Shown in pieces: positions 55,763 through 64,000 of a DNA stretch of 64,000 nt; position 1 is the first letter of the stretch; every line of letters begins with the position of its first letter. Below the pieces are notes generated by a model, which was not told where the DNA came from, did not search any database, and saw only the letters and a program-made list of their open reading frames with translations. Origin of the DNA: Lottia gigantea (lineage: Eukaryota > Mollusca > Gastropoda > Lottiidae); the NCBI RefSeq assembly GCF_000327385.1, contig NW_008709379.1, positions 976,427 to 1,040,426 on the forward strand. The letters are read 5' to 3'. Position numbers and translations under genes: made by a program.

Positions 55763-56632
55763 TATTATTCATTTCCATTGAAATTTATTTAGTGTTAAAT
55801 GTAGTAGATCGTGAAAATTGACTGATGATTTGGAAAAACTAAATTATGGCGGAAAGTTGAACGATATTTAAATACAGTTTTTTTATTCCAGTACACGCCT
55901 TCTAGCTTGAATAATGAGTACTTAGATTCTTCACTGAGACAGCGTAGGGGTTTAATCGTTCGCTATGGTTTTTACATTCCATTATTCCGAAATCTAGGTC
56001 AATGGAATCTCCATGTAAAATAGACTATAATAATCTTAAAGGTATGTCTGATTAACATGACTATTTGCTACAGACAATTAAAAGCAAATAGTGATATAAA
56101 TACTGGCTTCACCAGGTGATAGAGAAAATGCTACAGAAACCAAAAAGGACAATTGTTTTGTTTTATATAAACAGATAGCGCCGTCGTTGTTAAATATTGT
56201 TCATTTTCACAAAACAAATATGCAGAAAGTGCATTCATCGGACGCTTTGAAAAAAGTGGACATAATTATCCGAGTTGTGTCTACTAAAGTGTAACACTGT
56301 TGAAATATGTAATAGCATCAGACGTGCTGAAAGACGATTTGGCACTTTCAGTGCATCGTTTCCCCCACGTTAGATAATTAACACAAGAATTGAAGTCATT
56401 GATGAGTGATTCATTTGATTTAAAAGGTGGTCAGATGGTAATTGTAAGTAATTATCAACTACAGGAGAATTTACAATGAAATATTGTCTCTAACAGTGTG
56501 AACTATTTTCACGTTCCTCGATGTAAAGGGATAGTTCGAAATGTAAAAATATCTTTAACCATACAAAATATCTTACTTAGCTTTATTTTGATCGTTATTT
56601 TGCAAAGTCGGAAAATGACACCTCTCTCTCCG
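55763..56632. other. Non-coding stretch between the 31-bp minisatellite and the first SINE
   Basis: No exon or repeat was identified. Confidence 0.4.
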
Positions 56633-56985
56633 AACCGAGGTGGCTCAGTGAGTTAGACGCATGCTCGCTAATATGAAGGTTCAGGGTTTTATCCCGGCAT
56701 AGGTCGATATAATACCTTTGGGTTTTTCAACCCAGTTTCCACCTGTCAGTGATACAGGTAAGAGAGGCTGACATGAAAAAAGCGTCTATGGGACAATTAA
56801 CCGAGGCCTTATGTGCTACAGGCTGTGCAAGTTAAAGATCCCTCGACAGTTGTAAAAAAGAGCAGGCTAATGCCACTGTCCTGGCAAAATTCCCCCCATT
56901 GTACCCTGCATGTGTTGCCCGTCTTCATTAGCCCACATGGTGCAGAAAAGTAGGACGTAAAATTCCAATCATTTCATTTTTTTTT
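56633..56985 (+). mobile_element. tRNA-derived SINE, full length
   Basis: Head accgaggtggctcagtgagt with an A-box-like region and a damaged B box (ggttcagggttttatccc). The body has tgtcagtgatacaggtaaga and ccctcgacagttg. The tail is taggacgtaaaattccaat then catttca and a T run. Confidence 0.88.
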
Positions 56986-57544
56986 CTCTCCGAATCAAAA
57001 TTAAAAGTAATATAGTACCTTATTCTTCTTATCATTTAATGGAACTTTTCTGGTACTACTTTCTTTGTAGAAAATTATTACAAACTAAATACTGATTTAA
57101 AAAATGTTATTCAGAGTGAAAATCAGCTTATGGTTTGTCTGTAATAGAAACGCGTCCCTGGTTATGAGGTCTATCTAAGAAAATCGAGGAAATATTCATT
57201 TGACATTACTTCAGACAACACCAATTCATATTGATTGGAACTCAATCAGTAGAAAGGAAGTAGGAAAAATTCATTTCGTTTTCCCTATACATGTATACGG
57301 AAGAAAGCAATATTTGTGCATTTATTGGCATTCTTTTAGTGAGTATGTGTGGTTTATAATTATCTGTGTTATGAAGAATAACTGAAAGAAATTTCAGAGA
57401 AATACCCCGAGAATTAAAACCCGTTATCAGAATAATTAACATGTCTTCACTCCAATTCCTCTAATGAATTTTAAAACTTAGATAATTTCCCATGTGACAG
57501 TTTCATAAGGAACTATGACATAAGAAACAATATATCATTGGTGT

Positions 57545-57860
57545 TAGCTAGAACTGGTAGTGGAACATGTTATTGAGGAAGCGAAAGTGTGAAGGTGGAG
57601 AAAACGAAAGTAGAAGACAGAGAAAGAGAGGATTGAAGAAAGAGAGGATTGTAGATGGAGAGAAGATGGATGGATGAAGAATTAGGGTGGAATAATGAAG
57701 GAGTATGGCAAAGAGGATTGAATGAGCAAGAGAGGGGCGGGGGGATTGAAATGGGAGAAAAAGAAGTAAAATCATTTAATGGAAAGGAGATAGAGTACAG
57801 AATATAAGAATGTGAAGAAGAAGATGAAATATCGACGAAGGAAAAAGGAGGAATGATATA
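57545..57860 (+). repeat. Polypurine (G/A-rich) tract
   Basis: About 300 bp in which the plus strand is almost all A and G (gaagaaagagaggattg, gagagaagatggatggatga, aaggaaaaaggaggaatga). Spurious pyrimidine-rich frames arise on the minus strand. Confidence 0.75.
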
Positions 57861-57969
57861 ATGCTCTGGTCGCTGATGTTATCACCATGTCATCAATAAA
57901 GACATATTGGATATTTGAAGATATTTCTTTAATATTTGATATTTGAAGATATTTCAATGTATAGGTGGG

Positions 57970-58336
57970 AGCCGCGGTGGCTCAGTGAGTTAGACGCTTG
58001 CTTGCTAACCTGAAAGTCCAGTGTTCAATTCCGGCATAGGTTGAGATAATACCTTCGAAGTTTTCAACCCGGTTTCCCCTGTCAGTCAGTGATGCAGATA
58101 AGAGGGGCTGATATGGAAAAGGCGTCTTGTCTTTCAGATGGGACAATGAACCGAGTCCCCGTGTGCAGCTAGCACTTAAAGATTCCTCGACAGTTGGAAA
58201 TCGAAAAAGAGCAGGCTAATGCCGCTGTTCTGGCAAAAATTTCCATCATTGCGCCCTGCATGGCGTTGCCCGTCTTCATTAGACCACATGGGGCGAAAAG
58301 TAGGACGTAAAGCTCCATTCATTTCATTTCATTTCA
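57970..58336 (+). mobile_element. tRNA-derived SINE, full length, best-preserved copy
   Basis: Head gccgcggtggctcagtgagt with an A-box-like segment and an intact B box GTTCAATTCC (58023-58032). The central part gatgggacaatgaaccgagt resembles central domains reported in invertebrate SINEs. It ends taggacgtaaagctccattc followed by three or four atttc repeats. This is the family type copy for the window. Confidence 0.92.
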
Positions 58337-58550
58337 CTATATAGGTTAAACGGCAATTACTCTGTGGGATAATTTAGTCATAAATTGACTAAAAGTACTC
58401 ATTTGAGGCTAATTTTGAATAATTCAATTGCAATGAATAGATTTGTTCATCATGTCTGCCAGAAACAATCAAACATTCATCATTACAGCAAATCAAAAGA
58501 AGACAAGTAGTTACATTAATTCACGAATAACAAAAAGTTTTATAGAGTAT

Positions 58551-58638
58551 AATTTACTATCTTTATTATTAAGGTAACAAGGCAGTGCCAGGTGAAGACG
58601 TAGTTGAAATGTCGTCTGTTATAAAGATAGTAGTAATT
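58551..58638. repeat. Small hairpin with hammerhead-like core
   Basis: Arms aatttactatctttatta and tataaagatagtagtaatt enclose ggtgaagacgtagttgaaat. The inner words resemble a decayed CTGATGA...GAAA hammerhead core. A similar word (gctgaagacgaaatgtcgt) is at 52895-52913. Confidence 0.35.
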
Positions 58639-58787
58639 GTTTTTTATTATGATATATGCTTTTAGCTTATTCCTAATTCATGCCGATTACATTTTAGTAA
58701 TAAGTTATAATTAAACCAACTGGGACAACATGCAGTTAAATATATCCAAATATTATCAGTTATCTTTCAAAATAGACTCACTAAATT

Positions 58788-58990
58788 TAAAGGGAGATAT
58801 GCGCCATTTTTTGATCAATTATACCTTAGTCTCAGAAACAGGAATTCTTTAGCTAAGCAAATCAGTAATAGTGTTCACAACGCGCCGTCGAAATTTGAGT
58901 CTTCAAATCCGAGTGTGTTCAGAATTATCCCTATTTGAAAGTTAAAAAGACGAGTAGTCTTTTCTTGAAACACTGTAATATACAGAAAAG
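58788..58990. mobile_element. Dispersed GACGAGTCGTC repeat, copy 2 (inverted)
   Basis: Begins after ttaa with agggagatatgcgccattt. Contains cagcgcgccgtcgaaattt-like, caaatccgagtgtgttcaga and aaaaagacgagtagtctttt blocks, the reverse of 43060-43235 and 60608-60850. Confidence 0.6.
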
Positions 58991-60262
58991 AAATCTATAG
59001 AAAATGAATTCCTAGTTTGAGATATTTTTGAAAGGAATGGTGCAATATTCGTACATTTCTAGTATTTCTGAAGACTATTTACATATATTCAATACTGAAA
59101 TCAACCCCCCAAAATGTACATCAAGTCATATACATGCATGTAGACGTTTAAATATTGCTAGATCCGTATCACTTTTCAGACGGAAGATGAGCACCATCCC
59201 AGCAGTGCATTATAATTGCACTCTATTATTTGATCCTTTGATATTTTCATTCCGATTCAGTTGTATTTAATATATTATTGATATTAAATCTATGTTATAT
59301 TTTATGCTACATTAGATCAAAACATCAATATACTGATAGAAGTTATAGGCACTATCTGTCTAAATACTAATAGAATAGTGATATCAAATGTTTTATTTCA
59401 TCTATATTATTTGATCGGAATACCAACCATTAGAACTGATAGTCACAGTTGATATGTTAGATTAGGACGTCATGCATTATGCATGCTGATGGAATTTAAT
59501 AGATCTTAATGGATTAATTGTCTTTGATGATTAATCATTACTATAGTACGGAATTGCATCTGCGCATGTGAAGGGATAATAATCTACTAGGATATAGTCT
59601 TCCTATGATGCAGTTAATCATCTGATAAACCCACAAAGGTTTATATTCATTAGATACAACATATAATAAATAATATATTTTAGATATAAAATTATTTTGT
59701 AGATAATCAAGTCATTGTGCTAGTCCATTACTTCCTAAGGGAGGAATTGGGAGAATGTGACGAGGAATTATCGCCAAGGGATAAAAAGTAGAAGAATCCA
59801 CGTCCATTTCCTACCAGGTATTTGGTTGAGGTTGGGTTCAGCATGGTTAATGATGTACTCCTAAAGAAACGCGGTTCCTTGAAGACAACTGAGTGAGATG
59901 ATCTGCGACTGAAATTAACATCATTCACCCGGGAAATACAGAGAATCTGAAGAACATTCGGCTCAAAGGTCACACTGAACTATCACGAGATGTGAAGTAT
60001 GATTTTGGATTTATTCATGGTTTATCGTTCAATACATTCTTCAAGTGAAATACGTTTCAAAAGACTAATTTCATGATTCTATGCCTAGAAAAATTTTGAC
60101 AAATAGAGTTAATTGGAACATTTTGACGTATATTTTGTGGCAGAAACTTTTTCAAATATCTGAGAAATGTCTTTTCAGTTGTGCCCATTGTAGAAAGTGT
60201 TAGTAGAATTCAAGGTATTAATTACTATAATAAAACACATAAACTATACTACTACTTTACTC

Positions 60263-60268
60263 TTTATT
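60263..60268 (-). promoter_or_regulatory. Polyadenylation signal (AATAAA on minus strand)
   Basis: tttatt on the plus strand, 147 nt downstream of the stop of the unrecognised basic-protein gene. Confidence 0.5.
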
Positions 60269-60414
60269 ATATTGTCAACAAATCTTAATTAAATTCTTTA
60301 TCAATTTACACCACTAATAGTATCTGTTAGTCCAGCACTAAGGTAAAATAGTCAACCATGTAAATCAGATTAGATATGGTGTTATATATAAATTATCTGT
60401 GATGTTATAATAGT

Positions 60415-62758
60415 CTATTGTTTCGGTCTACCCATCATTGACCTCATACTCTTCCTCATACTATGAATAATCCTTACTACTTTTGATTTTGGTTTTTTCT
60501 CAGGTACTTGTTGAGTTATGTTATTGCCTGAAAATAAATAATAACATTAGATTAAATATTGGCTAGTCTACAACATGCGAAATATATGTCCTTATCACGG
60601 CGATACTTAAGGGGACAAATTAGCCATTTTGGGGGCTGAGTCTCAAACTACGAAGTTCTTTTCCTATTTCTATATATGGCAGTGTCTCAAGAAAAGAAGA
60701 CTCGTCTTTTTAACTTTCAAACTTTCATTAATTCTGGACACAAGTGGATTTGAAGGCTCAAATTTCGACTGTGCGCTGTGAACATTATTACTAGAATTAG
60801 GCCAATGGCTAAAATAAAAATTCAATATAATCGGATTTCGGTCTGAATGTTATGAATTGTAGCATGTACCAAATATAATGCGCTAACCTGGTAGATTTAG
60901 TTCTTGAAAGTACAGTGATGGTTTTGTGATCAGAAACTGCCTGTATATTTCAGCAGCGGATGTCACACCTTCTATCTGGTATTTATCCAATGTCGATATA
61001 TTGACTGAGTAAGTATGATCTGCTATCATTTGAACACATAAGGACGACTCTTCCTCCTCATTCAGATTGAGTTGTTGATTGTTACCCTTGTTATTTATAG
61101 TCATCTGTTGTGTTGATGTCGTTTTGTTTAGTTCTGAAATTAAAGAACACATGGTTCTAGCTTCCTGTTATCTTTACAGTCATGTGTTTAATATAATATT
61201 ATAAGGTTTTGACTGTTCTCCTCTCTTTTTAATTCTTGCGTAAGAGCGGTGATTGCACGGAAGGATTAATCCTAATGATTTATATCTATAGGTTAAATCC
61301 TCCCGTGTGAACTGAATAATTATATAATTTAATCATATAGTCATATAATTTCGTAGCCTACATTAGGATAAATCCTACTGGATAGAACACGTGAGACTGA
61401 AACTATATTTTGTAGTATTCAAATGTTTCTCATACAGAATGAAGCAATTAAAACTTTTTTATTTCAACAAACATCTTTGAACCTTTAGAATAAATATCAC
61501 TTTTCTTGGTTTGTATGCTTTAACCAGTATTCTTCACCATTAATGATATAATAATAAGCCCTATTACTTACTTGTATGACGTTCAAGTAATTCTTTCATA
61601 TCGTCCACCACACCATCACCTTGTGATTTTGTCCCAACATCAAGGCCCTTTCCATCACCTACAATACTATCGTCTTTGTTGTTCTGAGGACCTCTTCCCT
61701 GCCGTCTTTGTCTCATTGGCATACCTCTATTTGTTCTGTAAGTCGCTTTAATTCTCGCTTGAATACCCTCCATTTCTAAAAGCAAGCATCAAAAACTAGA
61801 AGTTACAACTTTTAGGAATTGTCATCTTTAGAACAGTACAATGACGTCATAATCACTTCTGAAGTGAACTATGAACTCTTTGGCAATGGTGACGCCAGCC
61901 CAGAATGGGCGTACAGAATGGGCGCAGAATGATTTAATGGTGGAACAACTGTCGGGATTGAGATTCAAATACGACAGTTCTACGGAAGCGCCCTGACGCA
62001 AGCATCCCCTTGAGCGTCTGAGAGGGGTTTCCAAGAAACATTTGAAAAATTGAGTTCATTCTAAAACTGAGACAATTTTTAGGGCAGAAACGTAGATTAA
62101 TCACATTTTTGAATTTTTAAGAAATTAGCTGGAGTATAATTTGGTGAACAGACCATTTTTCTAAAGGTGGGAGGAATCCTCCTCTGTACCCCCAAGGGCG
62201 CCGTCACTGCTCTTTGTTTGAGAGACATGACGAAACTACCGCCCGAGCTTACAAATATGCATCACGAATAATGGACAAAAAACCTAACGTCTACAAACTT
62301 GTTAACTGTTGAAAGAATAGTATACATTTTGTCCGAAGTAAGCAATTTACACCTGTACTAGACCTACCCGAGCTTTTCTTACTTAAAGTTAAAGCGTAAT
62401 TCAGACATTTCAACCATAGGTTAATGCTAAATTCAATGATTATGTTTATGAAATCTTGACAAAAATCTGAAAATCAAAAACTTACTTCTCTTCGTAACTC
62501 TTCTATCAGTATTTGATGAAAATTTACAAATTTCTCAGAGATGCTTCTTACACACGTCTTTTTAGACTGGATAAGAAACTTAGCGTGACATCTTTTGTAT
62601 TATGACGTCATAATATTGTAACGTTCATTTTCTACAATGCCCCAGAGAAGACACAGCACAAAAAGTGAATACAAATGGACATTATATAGCTGACCGTTAG
62701 TACATCTATATTACCTAAACCTTTTAGATGGTTTCGGCGCTTTAAAATCTAACGACAT
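60415..62758 (-). CDS. Unrecognised basic protein, 207 residues, five exons
   Basis: Exons: 62758-62715, 62502-62486, 61775-61572, 61133-60888, 60527-60415. Phases agree throughout (624 nt with stop). The last three exons are firm, with good GT-AG borders and continuous frame. The first two, MSLDFKAPKPSKRF and a 17-nt microexon, are inferred from phase fit only; translation could instead start at the Met-Glu-Gly at 61773. The protein has a basic Arg/Gly/Gln segment (MRQRRQGRGPQNN), an acidic run (NEEEESS), a region with predicted helices (TSAAEIYRQFLITKPSLYFQ) and a very basic C-terminus (KKPKSKVVRIIHSMRKSMRS). No signal peptide, membrane segment or known domain was seen. It could be a nuclear or nucleic-acid-binding protein, but that is a guess from charge alone. 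Confidence 0.6.
60608..60850. mobile_element. Dispersed GACGAGTCGTC repeat, copy 3
   Basis: Begins ttaaggggacaaattagcca and contains tctcaagaaaagaagactcg, caaatttcgactgtgcgctg and gtgaacattatta, matching the other two copies. It lies in an intron of the gene at 60415-62758. Confidence 0.6.
61884..62209. mobile_element. MITE, CAATGGTGACGCC...GGGCGCCGTCACTG
   Basis: Terminal inverted repeats caatggtgacgccagccc and aagggcgccgtcactg. The interior matches 24930-25227 and 28130-28367 (attcaaatacgacagttct, aacatttgaaaaattgagtt, ggagtataatttggtg, catttttcta). It lies in an intron of the gene at 60415-62758. Confidence 0.75.
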
Positions 62759-64000
62759 GCTTTTCTCTTTTTGTTAAAACTTTCGGATCACATAAGTGAC
62801 ACATATCATAAGATTTTTTGTTAATTTGAGCACCTAAATTTTCCCACCTAGAAAAAGAGTATAGTCCCATATGTATATTACTCCTAAAGTTATATTTAGG
62901 GTTAGAGATCACATTAACACGTAAATAATGGATGTGATCTGTATATTACGTCTGAGAAACTGGGCATGACCAGAGTTGTCGGCCTTGCCAGATATGACAC
63001 ACGTACACATTGCCTACTATAATCTTTATACACATGGTGTGATGTAAGAAACCATTCCTCCCGTGGGAAGAGTTCAGGAGCGATCTTACATTATAGCTGG
63101 CTCTTAGATCAGTTAATCATTCTATATTCTATCAACGTACAGTGTTTATGATGGTTATAATTTGATATATTATAGTAAGAAGATAATTAGTCTAGTAGAA
63201 CCAATATTGTTCATTACAGCACCAGCAGCGATATACCAAGACTGTTGGAAATTAGGTAGTTCGTGACACTCTCTTGTGAAAATGTTCTCACTGCGCAATG
63301 CAGGATATTGTTTTTCAATAGCCAAATTAGGAGAGGAGAAGCAAGAAGCAAAACTCCTATTAAATTCATATTTGTGATGGAATTCAATTTGCCAACATCT
63401 AATTTTACTGTGACTTAGCTAAATATTACCACCCTTGAATCAATATGCCAAAAAGACTCTCGTGTTAGGGCAAATACATGATTATGGGTCATGAATTCGA
63501 TATACATGTATTCGTCTTAATATTTGCTTTACCACATAGAGCTCAATGCATATAACCGTAGAAGCTTTTAGTATTAACATCCAACGCCCGATTTCCCGTT
63601 ATTGAATAAATACTTTCCGTAGAAGTTTAGACTGGTCAATTCGATGTCGATCATGACAATTCAATGGTAACAGTTCAGTCTCCTTTAAAACTGTTTATTT
63701 TGTCAGTTTCTAGCACATTTAAAAGGGAATTTTAACTGTAATACGGTCAATTACAGAGCATTTCAAATTTTCGGTGTCTTTTCGTTTCATGTTACACAGT
63801 CAACGCTTTGGAAGCGTAAAATAGAATAAAAAACGAATCGTAAAAAGTCAGAATAAGAACCTTTCGGTATTCGGTCTAACTGAATGCGGGAAGTATTTCC
63901 TAGCGATTGTAAAAGAATCGAAATTACCTTAAACACCTATTCACGCAATTTGAATTCTGTGAACAAAGATAATACATTATATTGTCATATAATGCAACAA
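62759..64000. other. Right-hand non-coding stretch
   Basis: Presumed promoter region of the gene at 60415-62758. An isolated acceptor-like ttcattacag followed by a short open stretch and gtagtt (about 63211-63256, plus) was the only exon-like signal, and it is too weak to call. Confidence 0.4.

Larger units (their letters stand above)
58639..60414. other. Stretch downstream of the unrecognised basic-protein gene
   Basis: Contains the inverted GACGAGTCGTC repeat at 58788-58990. Apart from the poly(A) signal at 60263-60268, no other supported feature. AT-rich. Confidence 0.45.

Noticed and set aside
54281-55821. Overlapping plus-strand frames up to 248 codons with Tyr/Cys/Val repeats
   Set aside because: By-product of the 31-bp minisatellite; present in all three frames at once, with no unique sequence.
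56633-58110. tRNA genes suggested by A/B boxes
   Set aside because: The heads are fused to a SINE body with a common tail and do not fold as complete tRNAs with an acceptor stem.
63211-63256. Possible plus-strand exon after ttcattacag
   Set aside because: Short, with no recognisable residues and no neighbouring exon in phase.

Overview
This is a eukaryotic, intron-rich, AT-rich animal window. The genes look lophotrochozoan, most likely a mollusc and perhaps a gastropod; that placement is inferred from gene style and repeat content, not from a diagnostic marker. I found five spliced protein-coding genes. For four of them the exon phases join without contradiction. Everything else is intron or intergenic DNA filled with short non-autonomous transposons, a tRNA-derived SINE family and several large minisatellites. 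I saw no bacterial features, no CRISPR, no free-standing tRNA or rRNA genes, and no virus-like element.

Layout: (1) 272-7558, minus strand: the N-terminal half of a long MRP-type ABC transporter (ABCC1-like). It has 14 exons and runs off the left edge inside the first nucleotide-binding domain. (2) 7.6-14.9 kb: intergenic, with small transposon remnants. (3) 14.93-15.86 kb: a TTAA-flanked MITE sitting in a 51-bp minisatellite. (4) 16069-23504, minus strand: a complete seven-exon gene for a 1442-residue single-pass receptor with two tandem Venus flytrap (VFT) domains, one transmembrane helix and a Pro/Ser/Tyr/His-rich tail, with no 7TM and no kinase or cyclase. This is the most striking object here. 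(5) 23.5-29.6 kb: intergenic. (6) 29634-38682, plus strand: a complete histidine ammonia-lyase gene (HAL, 21 exons) with two introns that carry U12-type donor signals. (7) 40181-45382, minus strand: a small four-exon gene for a 108-residue membrane protein. (8) 45.4-60.4 kb: a gene-poor block dominated by minisatellites, hairpins, a polypurine tract and two SINEs. (9) 60415-62758, minus strand: an unrecognised 207-residue basic protein in five exons. (10) Non-coding to the right edge.

The genes do not form an obvious pathway. HAL is a metabolic enzyme (histidine to urocanate), the ABCC protein an organic-anion exporter, and the double-VFT protein a predicted amino-acid-type sensor; their adjacency is probably incidental. 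The main points to follow up are the tandem-VFT receptor, whose two VFTs both keep the class C amino-acid contact residues; the HAL U12-like introns whose frame needs unusual 3' ends; the SINE fragment that forms the pyrimidine tract of the last HAL exon; and several TTAA-flanked MITE families. All exon models are manual reading, supported by phase agreement and family similarity recalled from memory; no alignment or transcript data were available.
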